Shown here piece by piece: positions 17,009-25,825 of a DNA stretch of 64,000 nt. The position numbers were made by a program, and so were the translations under genes. The notes under the pieces are model-generated. The model worked only from the letters and a program-made list of their open reading frames with translations, had not been told where the DNA came from and did not search any database. Position 1 is the stretch's first letter. Each line of letters opens with the position of its first letter. Source of the DNA: Bosea sp. F3-2 (GTDB taxonomy: Bacteria > Pseudomonadota > Alphaproteobacteria > Rhizobiales > Beijerinckiaceae); the NCBI RefSeq assembly GCF_008253865.1, contig NZ_CP042331.1:2666001-2730000 (forward strand), in the 5' to 3' direction.

Positions 17009-18898
17009 TCAGGCGCGCAGACGCTCCTCGCCGGCCTGTGCCGCCATGGCGGCAGCCATGCTGCGCAACTCCACGATGTCGTCGCGCGTCCGGAAGCTGG
17101 CGACGAGATCGTTGAGGCGTTGGATCTGATTGGCCAGGGCTGTGGCGGAAGCCGCGCTCTGCTCGGCGAGCGCCGCGTTCTGCTGGGTCATCTCGTCCAT
17201 ATGGGCGACGGCCTGGCTCATCTCGTCGATGCCGTAGGCCTGCTCGGTCGCGGCAGCGGAAATCTCCGAGACCGTGGCCGATACCTTGCGCGAGGCCTCG
17301 ACGATGCGCTCCAGCGCAGCGCCGGCCGAGCGGACAAGGCCGACGCCCTGCGCCACCTCCGTGCCCGATTCGGTGATCAGCGCGGTGATATCCTTGGCCG
17401 CCTCGCCCGAGCGTTGAGCGAGCGTGCGGACCTCCGAGGCGACGACGGCGAAGCCCTTGCCAGCATCGCCGGCACGGGCTGCCTCGACCGCCGCATTGAG
17501 CGCCAGAAGATTGGTCTGGAAGGCGATCTCGTCGATCACGCTGGTGATGTCGGAGATCTTGCGCGAGGCCGTCTCGATCCTCGCCATGGCGTCGACCGCG
17601 TTCTGGACGATGGCTCCGCCCTTGCGCGCCACATCCATCGCCTCCTCGGCAAGCGCGACGGCCTGCTGCGAGGAATGCGCGGAAGCCTTGACGGAGGCCG
17701 CAAGCTCCTCGGTTGTCGCAGCAGTTTCCTCCAGCGAGGAAGCCTGCTCCTCGGTGCGCTTCGACAGGTCGTCGGCACCGGTGTTGATCTCCAGCGCGGC
17801 GTTGCCGACATCGCCTGAGGTCGCCTGGATCGTGCGGATCGTCTCGGCAAGATGGCCGACCGCGAGATTGAAGTCGTCGCGCAGCTTCTCGTATTCCGCC
17901 GCGAGTTCGGCATCGATCCGGCAGGTCAGATCGCCGCGCGAGAGCCGATCCAGCCCTACGGCGAGCGCATCCATCACCTGACGCTGCTCGGTGGCGAGGC
18001 GCTCCTGTTCCTGCGAATGGGCAGCGCGCTCCTCCTCGACGATGCGGCGCTGCGCTTCCGAGACCTCGCGGCTCTCGGCCGTCTCGGCTTCGAGCCGCTG
18101 CACGGCGAGGCCGTTCTCCTTGAAGACCTGCACGGTCCGCGCCATGGCACCGAGCTCGTCGCGCCGGGCCTGGCCCTCGATCTCGACCGCATAGTTGCCT
18201 GCCGCCAGGTCCGCCATCCGCGCCTTGAGCTGATCGAGCGGCTTGGTGATCGACAGGCGGGCGAGCAGCAGCGCGCCAGCAAGGCCGATCAGCGTGCCGA
18301 CGACGGTCAGGACCAGCATCAGCAGATCGAGCCGCTTGGCCTCGGCATCGAGCGCCTGCGCCGTCGTCTGCGTGTCACCCTTGATCTCGCCGTTGAGCTT
18401 CACCGCATCGGCGATGATCGTGCCGAAGGCCCGGTCGAGTTCCGACATCACCGAGAGCGCCGGCAGATCCTCGTCGCGCGCGGCCTGCTTGGTCACGTCA
18501 TCGATCTTGGGCTTGAGCTCGGTGATCCGCCGCGACAGGGCGTCGAACTCGGCATGCTTCTCGGGGAAGCTGATCTTGGCGTTCACCAGCTGCTGCAGCG
18601 CGAGATCGTAGCCCTTCCGGACATCCTCGATGCTGGTGGCGTTCTGCTTCATGAAATCGGGATAGGCGATCGCCTTGTAGAGATCGCGCAGGATGTAGCT
18701 CGTCGCCAGCGTCGACTGCGCTGAGTCGAGGATCGCCGTGGCGCGCTGGTCGATCAAATCCGAATAGGTCTTCTGGATGCGGGCATATTCCTGGCCGGCA
18801 TAGATTGCCGTGCCCAATCCGATCGTTCCCATGACAATGAGCGGGATCGCGATCTTGGTGCGAATCCGCAGATCCTTGAGGCGCAAAGACAGTTTCAT
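17009..18898 (-). CDS. Methyl-accepting chemotaxis protein
   Basis: 629 residues. TM1 at about 14-33 (TKIAIPLIVMGTIGLGTAIYAG), a helical periplasmic sensor domain of about 150 residues, TM2 at about 190-212, HAMP domain just after, and a C-terminal signalling coiled coil whose conserved hairpin tip IDEIAFQTNLLALNAAVEAA begins at residue 455. It should signal to CheA/CheW in a chemosensory array. No CheR/CheB-tethering pentapeptide is visible at the C terminus (ends EERLRA). No che genes adjoin it; a single-domain CheY-like protein is encoded near 56.4 kb. Confidence 0.93.
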   Translation of the reverse strand: MKLSLRLKDLRIRTKIAIPLIVMGTIGLGTAIYAGQEYARIQKTYSDLIDQRATAILDSAQSTLATSYILRDLYKAIAYPDFMKQNATSIEDVRKGYDLALQQLVNAKISFPEKHAEFDALSRRITELKPKIDDVTKQAARDEDLPALSVMSELDRAFGTIIADAVKLNGEIKGDTQTTAQALDAEAKRLDLLMLVLTVVGTLIGLAGALLLARLSITKPLDQLKARMADLAAGNYAVEIEGQARRDELGAMARTVQVFKENGLAVQRLEAETAESREVSEAQRRIVEEERAAHSQEQERLATEQRQVMDALAVGLDRLSRGDLTCRIDAELAAEYEKLRDDFNLAVGHLAETIRTIQATSGDVGNAALEINTGADDLSKRTEEQASSLEETAATTEELAASVKASAHSSQQAVALAEEAMDVARKGGAIVQNAVDAMARIETASRKISDITSVIDEIAFQTNLLALNAAVEAARAGDAGKGFAVVASEVRTLAQRSGEAAKDITALITESGTEVAQGVGLVRSAGAALERIVEASRKVSATVSEISAAATEQAYGIDEMSQAVAHMDEMTQQNAALAEQSAASATALANQIQRLNDLVASFRTRDDIVELRSMAAAMAAQAGEERLRA

Positions 18899-19007
18899 GC
18901 CGACAGCCCAGATCCGACGCGGCCGCCATCAGGGCGGCGCCGCGGCAGATTTTCGCCAGAATCATGAAATTTGGGTTATTGCGGCTCAGATTTGTTCAAA
19001 ATTGCAT

Positions 19008-19038
19008 AAAAAAGGGCGGAAGCACGAGGCTCCCGCCC
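19008..19038 (-). terminator. Rho-independent terminator for the DUF1127 gene
   Basis: Read on the minus strand: GGGCGGGAGC, 5-base loop, GCTTCCGCCC with one mismatch, then six T residues. It starts 23 bases past the DUF1127 stop codon and separates that gene from the chemoreceptor gene downstream. Confidence 0.85.
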
Positions 19039-19061
19039 GCAGGGACGCTGCTGCCAAGGGG

Positions 19062-19421
19062 TCAGGCGCAGCGTGCAACCGCTAAATCGGCTTTGGCGGC
19101 CAGCTTCGGCCGTGTCGGCGCATGGAGCTGCGCATGCTCGCGGCGCGCCGCGGCGGCGCCCGCCTGCGCCTGAGAGCGATCCTGGAGCACCGCCGACGGG
19201 TCCTTGTACCAGGACGTCGCCAGCGCGCCGGCGATATCGGAGCGCACGAGGCCGATATCCTTGAGGCCGCGCTCGTCGAGCTCGGCAAGGCGCATCACCT
19301 CGCGACGGTGGATGAAGGCGCGCACGAGTTGAGCAACCCCGCCGAAACCGGAAATGGCAACGCGCGTGACGCCCGACGAGATGGTCGAGAGCGGCTTCGC
19401 GACTAAAGTCATGATCAGCAT
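19062..19421 (-). CDS. DUF1127 domain protein
   Basis: 119 residues from the ATG at 19421, which has an AGGAGG six bases upstream; a longer in-frame start upstream lacks such a site. The DUF1127 motif is REVMRLAELDERGLKDIGLVRSDI in residues about 40-63 (shown split in families as an arginine-rich helix pair). The C-terminal half is Ala/Gln/Arg rich. Small DUF1127 proteins in alphaproteobacteria have been tied to RNA turnover and phosphate or carbon metabolism, but this longer one is uncharacterised. It has its own terminator. Confidence 0.82.
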   Translation of the reverse strand: MLIMTLVAKPLSTISSGVTRVAISGFGGVAQLVRAFIHRREVMRLAELDERGLKDIGLVRSDIAGALATSWYKDPSAVLQDRSQAQAGAAAARREHAQLHAPTRPKLAAKADLAVARCA

Positions 19422-19603
19422 GACAGCCTCCTGGTACGGAACGGACGGGAAGGGTTGGCTCGGCATCTCCGTCCAGACCGGACGCGCCATTGACTGGAAA
19501 CTCGGAGACTGAAGGGACCATAGTGAGGCTCTGGTCATCAGCCAAACGAATGGTTATGATGTCTCCCAACACTGATATTGATGAGCAGTGATGGGGATCG
19601 CCA

Positions 19604-20485
19604 ATGGCTCATGTGCTCGACGCCGATCAGCTCAAGACCTTCGTCGCCATCGCCGATACCGGCTCCTTCACCCGCGCCGCCGAGATTGTCTTCAAGACGC
19701 AGTCGGCCGTTTCCATGCAGATGAAGCGCCTCGAAGAGCGGGTCGGCCGTCCCCTGTTCGGGCGCGACGGCCGCCATGCCAAGCTGACGGAGGATGGCGA
19801 GCGCCTGCTCGACTATGCGCGCCGCATCGTGCGGCTGAATCTCGAATGCGTGGCTTCCTTCGCCGATGCGGATTTGAAGGGCCGCATCCGGCTCGGCGTG
19901 CCCGATGACTATGCCGACCGCTACCTGCCCGAGATTCTCGCCCGCTTCGCCCATTCGAACCCGCGCGCCGAGGTCACGGTCGTCTGTGAGCCCACGCCGA
20001 TGCTGGCCGAACGGATCGCCACCGGCGACATCGACCTCGCCATCATCACCCATGTCGAAAGCCGCGGACAGGGCGAGATCATCCGGATCGAGCCCCTGCT
20101 CTGGGTCACCTCGGCGCGCCACGGCGTGCATGAGGAAGACCCGCTGCCGCTGGCGCTCGGCCGGCCGACCTGCAACTGGCGCCAGGCGGCGGTGGATGCG
20201 CTGGAGTCGAAGGGGCGCCGCTTCCGCGTGCTCTATGCGAGCTGGAACTCGACGGCGGTCGGAGCGGCCGTGCTGGCAGGCCTTGCTGTTTCGGTGCTGC
20301 CGGAAAGCGCGGTGAGGCCGGGCATGCGTATTCTCGGTCCCTCCGAGGGCTACGCCACCCTGCCCTCCTGCAAGATCGGGCTGCTACGCACCCGCTTCGA
20401 CCCTTCGGTTCTGTCGAACGCGCTGGCCGAGCACATCATCCAGAGCCTGGACAATCTGGCGAGCTTCAAGGTGGCGGCGGAGTAG
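19604..20485 (+). CDS. LysR family transcriptional regulator
   Basis: 293 residues. N-terminal winged helix-turn-helix (DADQLKTFVAIADTGSFTRAA, QSAVSMQMKRLEERVGRPLF) followed by a periplasmic-binding-protein-like effector domain (GRIRLGVPDDYADRYLPEIL). It would bind a small-molecule effector and regulate nearby or distant genes. The upstream neighbour is the divergent DUF1127 gene, 182 bases away, which is therefore a candidate target. The sequence gives no clue to the effector. Confidence 0.92.
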   Translation: MAHVLDADQLKTFVAIADTGSFTRAAEIVFKTQSAVSMQMKRLEERVGRPLFGRDGRHAKLTEDGERLLDYARRIVRLNLECVASFADADLKGRIRLGVPDDYADRYLPEILARFAHSNPRAEVTVVCEPTPMLAERIATGDIDLAIITHVESRGQGEIIRIEPLLWVTSARHGVHEEDPLPLALGRPTCNWRQAAVDALESKGRRFRVLYASWNSTAVGAAVLAGLAVSVLPESAVRPGMRILGPSEGYATLPSCKIGLLRTRFDPSVLSNALAEHIIQSLDNLASFKVAAE

Positions 20486-20512
20486 GCCGGGAGCTGTCCC
20501 GTCTTCGGTGTG

Positions 20513-20689
20513 CTATTTCGTCAGGCCGGGAATGATCGCCTCGAACAGCGCGTTGAGGCGCGTGCCGATCAGCGTGACGGCGCTGACGATGACGATCGAG
20601 ACCAGACTGGCGATAAAGGCGTATTCGATCGAGGTGGCGCCCCGCTCGTCGCGAAGAAATCCGGCAAAGCTGGCGGCGATCCGCTTCAT
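20513..20689 (-). CDS. Flp family type IVb pilin, orphan
   Basis: 58 residues read on the minus strand from the ATG at 20689: MKRIAASFAGFLRDERGATS then IEYAFIASLVSIVIVSAVTL and a short tail ending PGLTK. The RGATSIEYAFIA stretch is the Flp prepilin motif: a G-A/T-x-x-x-E cleavage region for a TadV/CpaA-type prepilin peptidase, with Glu five residues after the cleavage position and a hydrophobic helix after it. No tad/cpa assembly genes are in this window, so the pilus machinery must be elsewhere. It converges on the LysR gene with 27 bases between. Confidence 0.88.
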   Translation of the reverse strand: MKRIAASFAGFLRDERGATSIEYAFIASLVSIVIVSAVTLIGTRLNALFEAIIPGLTK

Positions 20690-20769
20690 GCCGTTAGGTT
20701 ACGCATGAAGTTTCCGCCAACTGGTTAATTTCGGCGGCAGAATGCGCCGGAAATCGCGATTTCCGGCGT

Positions 20770-20919
20770 TAGAGCGTTTTTCGATCAGCCTGAACCGTCA
20801 TTGCGAGCGAAGCGAAGCAATCCAGGGGGACGTAGAGCTCTGCCGCCCCTGGATTGCTTCGTCGCTTCGCTCCTCGCAATGACGGCTCCCGCGATCCAAC
20901 CTGATCGAAAAATGCTCTA
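20770..20919. repeat. Palindromic element, family A copy 2 with outer arms
   Basis: Core inverted repeat 20795-20885 (CCGTCATTGCGAGC to GCAATGACGG) nested inside outer arms that begin TAGAGCGTTTTTCGATCAG and end with the complement CTGATCGAAAAATGCTCTA. It lies between the Flp pilin gene and the gshA 3' end. The outer arms match those around copy 3 at 30295, which shows that the repeating unit is about 150 bases and not just the core. Confidence 0.9.
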
Positions 20920-20933
20920 GCCTGGCCAGAAGT

Positions 20934-22313
20934 TCACACGGCCAGCTCGGTCATCACGGGCTCGACCCTGCCATTCCAGGCGGAGCGGAAACGCTCCTCC
21001 AGGCGCTGGGCAAGGTTCTGCCGGCGCGCCACGATCTCGTGCAGCGGCGCGAGGAGGACGCTCTCGTCCTGGCCAGCTGCATTCCGGTTCGCCCGCCGCG
21101 CCAGCCCTGCCCGCGACAGCTCCAGAACCTCCGCAGCGATCTCGCTCAGCTGACGCCCGGCGATCGTCGCCGCAAGCCCCTGCTTCGGGACGGCGTCGCG
21201 CAGGGCCTGGCGCTCCTGCGCGCTCCAACCCTTCACGAGGTCCCAGGCGGCGTCGAGCGCCGAGCGATCATAGAGCAGTCCGACCCAAAAGGCCGGCAGG
21301 GCCGCCAGCATTTCGGGCGGGCCGGCATCGGCGCCGCGCATTTCGAGGAAGCGCTTCAGCCGGACCTCCGGGAACAGGGTCGAAAGATGGTTGGCCCAAT
21401 CCGACATGGTGGCGCATTCGCCGGGCAGCTGCGGCAACTTGCCGGCCAGCAGATCGCGGAAGGAAGCACCGGCGACGTCGTGATAGGTGTCGCCGCGCTT
21501 GACGAAATACATCGGCACGTCGAGCGCCCAGTCGACATAGCCCTCATAGGACATGCCTTCGTCGAAGGCGAAGGCGAGCATGCCGGAGCGGTCATTGTCG
21601 GTGTCGCGCCAGATTTCGGAGCGCATCGACTGGAAGCCGTTGAGCTTGCGTTCCAGGAAGGGCGAGGAGGCGAAGAGCGCCGTCGCCAGCGGCTGCAGGG
21701 CGAGCGAGACCCGGAGCTTGCGCACCATGTCGGCCTCGGTGGCGAAGTCGAGATTCACCTGCACCGTGCAGGTCCGGAACATCATGTCGAGACCGAGCGT
21801 GCCGACCTTCGGCATGTAGTTCGCCATGATCTTGTAGCGGCCCTTGGGCATCACCGGGGTCTCGGCGCGGGTCCAGAGCGGCGAGGCGCCCAACGCCGTG
21901 AAGCCGATACCGTGCGGCGCCGCGACCGCCTTCACATCGGCGATATGGGCGGCGAGTTCGCTCTGCATTTCGTGCAGTGTGGCCAGCGGCGCACCAGACA
22001 ATTCGAACTGGCCGCCCGGCTCCAGCGAGATCGCGCCGCCACCATCCGGGCCGGCGAGGCCGATGATGTTGCCGGCGTCGACGATCGGCTCCCAGCCGAG
22101 ACGTTGCTGCATGCCTTCGAGCAGGGCGCGGATGCCGCCCGCTCCGGCGCGGCCCTCATAAGGGACCGGCGCGAGGTCGCTGCGGTAAAATGGGAATTTC
22201 TCGTGTTCGGTGCCGATACGGAAGGACGATTCCGGTTTCTCGCCGGCTGCGATCCAGGAGATCAGTTCATCCTTTGAACCGATCGGGGTCGAATCGGACA
22301 CGTCGCGAGCCAT
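20934..22313 (-). CDS. gshA: Glutamate--cysteine ligase (plant/alphaproteobacterial type)
   Basis: 459 residues from the ATG at 22313, preceded by GGAG at five bases; the frame is open 105 bases further up but without family character. Signatures: FRIGTEHEKFPF (ATP/Glu site), EPGGQFELSG, and MFRTCTVQVNLDF. This is the GCS2 type found in plants and Rhizobiales, unlike E. coli GshA. It joins glutamate and cysteine, the first step of glutathione synthesis. Glutathione could serve the Prx5-type peroxiredoxin encoded at 7.8 kb. rsmE lies upstream on the same strand across a 379-base gap. Confidence 0.93.
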   Translation of the reverse strand: MARDVSDSTPIGSKDELISWIAAGEKPESSFRIGTEHEKFPFYRSDLAPVPYEGRAGAGGIRALLEGMQQRLGWEPIVDAGNIIGLAGPDGGGAISLEPGGQFELSGAPLATLHEMQSELAAHIADVKAVAAPHGIGFTALGASPLWTRAETPVMPKGRYKIMANYMPKVGTLGLDMMFRTCTVQVNLDFATEADMVRKLRVSLALQPLATALFASSPFLERKLNGFQSMRSEIWRDTDNDRSGMLAFAFDEGMSYEGYVDWALDVPMYFVKRGDTYHDVAGASFRDLLAGKLPQLPGECATMSDWANHLSTLFPEVRLKRFLEMRGADAGPPEMLAALPAFWVGLLYDRSALDAAWDLVKGWSAQERQALRDAVPKQGLAATIAGRQLSEIAAEVLELSRAGLARRANRNAAGQDESVLLAPLHEIVARRQNLAQRLEERFRSAWNGRVEPVMTELAV

Positions 22314-22692
22314 GGGCGCTCCGCCAGAACAGACATGAACAACCCGTCGCCCGCCGGCGAGAGCCGGGAGCAGCAGGTTTGGGACGACAGACATAGGCGA
22401 GCGCCGGACGCTCGACAACGACCCGGCTCTTGCATTCGCGAAAGGGCGCCCGGCGCTGGCAGCAGATCTCGCGCGACCTTGAGCCGGCTTTCAGCAGGCG
22501 CGGCGCAGAATCTGCCGGGCGCGACCGAGCTCCCCCCGCCCCCAACTCACAATCAGGCCGCCATGGGTACCATACCGCTACGCCTGCCAGAAATCCTCGC
22601 GCATGATGTCGCGCATCGCCGGCGCCGGCTCGGCATTGATCGCGAGATTGCGCAGCCGATAGCGATCGCAAGCGCACGCGCCAACGTTCCGC
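22314..22692. other. Non-coding gap between rsmE and gshA
   Basis: 379 bases without a convincing gene. On the minus strand a frame ending in a TAG at 22578-22580 reads DRYRLRNLAINAEPAPAMRD and continues to REDFWQA, which looks protein-like, but it has no ATG, GTG or TTG start clear of rsmE, so I do not call it as a gene. The half next to gshA (22314-22550) should hold the gshA promoter; I see no clear -35/-10 pair. Confidence 0.4.
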
Positions 22693-23439
22693 TCAGCGCC
22701 GCGACCAGTCCCCGAGCGTGGCCTGGACCACGGCGAGTGCTGCGACGGCCGCGGTGTCGGCGCGCAGGATGCGGGGGCCGAGCGAAATCGGCAGGGTGTT
22801 GGCGCGTGCCCGGATCAGCCGACGCTCCGCCTCGTCGAAACCGCCCTCCGGACCGATCAGCACGGCCAGGGGAGCAGGCTTCCGCGCCGCCAGCGCCGTG
22901 ATGGGGCTCGCCTCCTCTGCTCCCTCGTCGCAGAAGACGAGCAGTCGCTCCGGCGCGAGGCCCGCGAGGGCCGCTTCAAGCGGCTTCTCGGCCTCGACCG
23001 CGGGCAGGCTCAAAATGCCGCATTGCTCCGCTGCCTCGACGGCATTGGCGCGCATCCGGTCGAGATTGAGTCGCGACACCTGCGTGCGCCGTGTGATGAC
23101 GGGCTGCAGGACCCCGGCCCCCATCTCGACCGCCTTCTGCGCCATATAGTCGAGGCGGGCGTGCTTCAGCGGCGCAAAGAGATAATGCAGATCGCTGTCC
23201 GGCGGCTGCGGCTTGACCTGCCGCAGGAGGGAAAGCGCCGCCTGCTTGCGCCCTTCGGGAACGAGGCTCGCCAGCCATTCGCCGTCGCGCCCGTTGAAGA
23301 CGAGCACGGTGTCGTCGGCCTTGAAGCGCAGGACGTTGAGCAGATAATTCGCCTGCTCCCGCTCCAGTGGAAGCGTCGTATCCGCCGCAAAAGCGCGGTC
23401 GATGAACAGCCGGTGGCGGGCGAAATCGGGAACGGACAT
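22693..23439 (-). CDS. rsmE: 16S rRNA (uracil1498-N3)-methyltransferase
   Basis: 248 residues from the ATG at 23439 (MSVPDFARHRLFIDRAF), chosen because relatives begin with this RxRLFID pattern. An N-terminal PUA-like domain is followed by the SPOUT knot domain with VLIGPEGGFDEAER and LGPRILRADTAAVAAL, the family signatures. It methylates U1498 of 16S rRNA using S-adenosylmethionine. It is divergent from the small secreted protein gene, with 193 bases between the starts. Confidence 0.95.
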   Translation of the reverse strand: MSVPDFARHRLFIDRAFAADTTLPLEREQANYLLNVLRFKADDTVLVFNGRDGEWLASLVPEGRKQAALSLLRQVKPQPPDSDLHYLFAPLKHARLDYMAQKAVEMGAGVLQPVITRRTQVSRLNLDRMRANAVEAAEQCGILSLPAVEAEKPLEAALAGLAPERLLVFCDEGAEEASPITALAARKPAPLAVLIGPEGGFDEAERRLIRARANTLPISLGPRILRADTAAVAALAVVQATLGDWSRR

Positions 23440-23632
23440 GTGGGCAGGCGCCTCCGCGACTGATCTTGGCTGTGGAAAGTGGCATGAAAAACGCCACAAT
23501 CTTGAACTAGCAGCGAGCAGCTCCCGACACAGGAAGAGTAGACTCGCAAGGGTCGTTCGCGTTAACAGCGCCTGCTGTTAGGGACATATTTAAGAACCGG
23601 CCAGATCGGCTGGCAAGCTGGAGAGGGACATC

Positions 23633-24112
23633 ATGCGGCGCGGGTTGGCATATGGCGTGGTCGCGACGATCGGCCTGGCCGTGGCTTCTATGATGTCTGC
23701 CGCACCGGCCCAGGCCCAGATCTCCGGCTGCGAGCAGATCCAGAAGCTGCTCGCTGAACGCCAGTCGATCGTCGCCCGGCTCCAGGCCGCGCAGAAGGCC
23801 AAGAAGAAGATGACGCCGCAGGATGCCTGCAGCACCTTCGGCCGTCTGGTCAACAATGGCGAGGCCGCGATCAAGTTCGCGAGCGCCAACCAGGATTGGT
23901 GCCAGATCCCGCCTGCCTTCATCGATGGCATGAAGACCGACAACCAGAAGGTCGTGACCTTCCGCACCCAGGCCTGCAACGCCGTGAAGCAACAGGCCGC
24001 GATGCAGCGCAAGGCTCAGCAGCAGGCGCAGGGCGCCAGCCCCTTCGGCGGCGCCGATTCCATCACCAGCGGCGCCGGCGGCGGCATGCGCGTCCCGCAA
24101 GGCGCGCTCTGA
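23633..24112 (+). CDS. Small secreted protein of unknown function
   Basis: 159 residues. N-terminal signal peptide (GVVATIGLAVASMMSAAPAQAQ) with a likely cut after AQA. The mature part has four cysteines (ISGCEQIQ, DACSTF, WCQIPP, TQACNAV), so two disulfides are possible, and a basic Lys/Gln-rich helix in the middle and near the end, then a Gly-rich tail. AGAGGG lies eight bases before the ATG. I do not recognise a named family. It sits 15 bases upstream of ubiA and may be cotranscribed with it. Confidence 0.72.
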   Translation: MRRGLAYGVVATIGLAVASMMSAAPAQAQISGCEQIQKLLAERQSIVARLQAAQKAKKKMTPQDACSTFGRLVNNGEAAIKFASANQDWCQIPPAFIDGMKTDNQKVVTFRTQACNAVKQQAAMQRKAQQQAQGASPFGGADSITSGAGGGMRVPQGAL

Positions 24113-24127
24113 CCGGCGGGCTCGGCC

Positions 24128-25099
24128 ATGCCGGAGCCGACACCGCTCCACGCCACCTCCGGGCCTGACACCGTCCTCCCCGACGCGCTCAAGGGGCATT
24201 GGGTCGATACCCGTGCGCCGCGCGCGACCCGCCCCTTCCTGAAGCTCGCCCGCATCGAGCGGCCGATCGGCTGGTGGCTCCTGCTGCTGCCCTGCTGGTG
24301 GGCGGCCGGGCTCGCCGCGATCGCCGCTGGCCGGCCCTATCCCGACCCCTGGCATGGCCTGCTCTTCCTGATCGGCGCGATCCTGATGCGCGGCGCCGGC
24401 TGCACCTTCAACGACATCGTCGACCGCAAGCTCGATGCGGAAGTGGCGCGCACGCGCGGCCGCCCGCTGCCCTCGGGCCAGGTGACGGCCAAGGCGGCGG
24501 CGCTGTTCATGATCGCGCTGTCGCTCGGCGGGCTCGCCGTGCTGCTTCAATTCAACCGCTTCACGATCCTGCTCGGCATCGCCTCGCTCGCGATCGTCGC
24601 GATCTATCCTTTCATGAAGCGGATCACGAACATGCCCCAGTTCGTGCTCGGGCTCGCCTTCTCATGGGGCGGGCTGCTCGGCTGGAGCGCCGTGTTCGGG
24701 CGGCTCGATCCGCCGGCCTATCTGATCTATGCGGCGGCAATCGCCTGGACGGTCGGCTACGACACGATCTACGCGATGCAGGACATCGAAGACGACGTCA
24801 TAGCGGGCATCAAATCGAGCGCACGCTATTTCGGCGATCATACGCGCGAGGCCGTGGCGCTGTGCTTTGGGCTGGCGGTATCGCTGACGGCCGTCGCGAT
24901 CTGGCTTGTCGGAGGCGGGGTCTTCGCCTGGCTGGGGCTTGCCGCCTTTGCCGGCCATCTCGGCTGGCAGGTTACGCGCATTGCCGGCGCGAGCGCGCCG
25001 GAAGCCCTCATGCTGTTCCGTTCGAACCGCAATGCCGGGCTGCTGCTGGCCGCAGGACTTGCGCTCGACGCGATCGGCCGCGCGCTGCTGGCCGGCTAG
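24128..25099 (+). CDS. ubiA: 4-Hydroxybenzoate polyprenyltransferase
   Basis: 323 residues with about eight membrane helices. The first Asp-rich motif is FNDIVDRKLDAEVARTRGRPL and the second is YDTIYAMQDIEDD, both needed to bind magnesium and the polyprenyl diphosphate. It attaches the prenyl tail to 4-hydroxybenzoate in ubiquinone synthesis. The N-terminal 35 residues before LARIERPIGWW are hydrophilic, as in other Rhizobiales members. Its TAG stop codon is the first three bases of the palindromic element that follows. Confidence 0.94.
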   Translation: MPEPTPLHATSGPDTVLPDALKGHWVDTRAPRATRPFLKLARIERPIGWWLLLLPCWWAAGLAAIAAGRPYPDPWHGLLFLIGAILMRGAGCTFNDIVDRKLDAEVARTRGRPLPSGQVTAKAAALFMIALSLGGLAVLLQFNRFTILLGIASLAIVAIYPFMKRITNMPQFVLGLAFSWGGLLGWSAVFGRLDPPAYLIYAAAIAWTVGYDTIYAMQDIEDDVIAGIKSSARYFGDHTREAVALCFGLAVSLTAVAIWLVGGGVFAWLGLAAFAGHLGWQVTRIAGASAPEALMLFRSNRNAGLLLAAGLALDAIGRALLAG

Positions 25100-25306
25100 A
25101 GCAGGCAGGATTTTACACGGAACCACGCCGTCATTCCGGGGCGGGCCGCAGGCCCGAGCCCGGAACCCATGAACACGACAGCCCGTCGAGAAGGCGCCGA
25201 TCCGACAAGTCTGCGCGTCTGATCTCGTGTTCATGGGTTCCGGGCTCTTCGCTTGCGCGAAGCCCCGGAATGACGGCGGAGTTTCGTCAAAACCCAGCAA
25301 GCTCTA
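25097..25306. repeat. Palindromic element, family B copy 1, bounded by two stop codons
   Basis: Inverted repeat of about 210 bases. The left end reads TAGAGCAGGCAGGATTTTAC and the right end, on the minus strand, TAGAGCTTGCTGGGTTTTGA; inside these are CCGTCATTCCGGGG and its complement, then CCCGGAACCCATGAACACGA and its near-complement around the centre. The left TAG is the ubiA stop and the right one, on the minus strand, is the stop of the DUF6101 gene, so the element exactly fills the space between two converging genes. Confidence 0.9.
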
Positions 25307-25825
25307 ATCGGTCAATCTCTCGCCTGACACGATATTCGGAAGCTCCGCCAACCGACCGGTCTTGCGGCGCGTCAGAAAGCGAGGGCGGCGGCCGTTGAGC
25401 AGACCGTGACGGCGCCTGATCCGCACGGGCCCAAGCGCGACGCGGCCGATCTGCGGGAACGGCTCGCTCACCGCGCCATCGGCGGTCTCGAGCAGCAACG
25501 GCAGGCCGCTCGCCCGACCGAAATCGCGCCAGAGCGCGACGGCATCGGCCTCGTCGGCACAAGCCACCACGATGGAGCGGCCGTCGCCAGCTGTCAGCGC
25601 CAGTTCGAAGCGCTCATCGTCTCCTGCCGGGTTGGCCAAGCGCAGGGCGACGCCCCGCCAATTGGCCGAGCCGCGCAGGATGCGCACGGAGGCCAGGCGT
25701 TCGATCGCTGGCGCGACCGGACGGGCCGGCATCGGGTTGTGGGGAACGATCGCTGTGGTTGTCGAGCCGCCGGGGAAATGCGGCACAAAGCCACCTTCCC
25801 CGGCAGCCGGCGTGACGCTGGCCAT
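25304..25825 (-). CDS. DUF6101 family protein
   Basis: 173 residues. The C-terminal stretch RRHGLLNGRRPRFLTRRKTG and the central GDGRSIVVACADEADAVALW region are what I associate with DUF6101, a family of Rhizobiales proteins of unknown function; the N-terminal 45 residues are low-complexity. No signal peptide or membrane helix. The TAG stop lies in the end of the palindromic element. Divergent from cysQ with 248 bases between. Confidence 0.65.
   Translation of the reverse strand: MASVTPAAGEGGFVPHFPGGSTTTAIVPHNPMPARPVAPAIERLASVRILRGSANWRGVALRLANPAGDDERFELALTAGDGRSIVVACADEADAVALWRDFGRASGLPLLLETADGAVSEPFPQIGRVALGPVRIRRRHGLLNGRRPRFLTRRKTGRLAELPNIVSGERLTD

Noticed and set aside
23507..24550. Minus-strand frame across the small secreted protein and ubiA
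   Set aside because: Shadow frame: Arg/Asp/Glu-rich, no domain, and the plus strand has a signal peptide protein and UbiA motifs.
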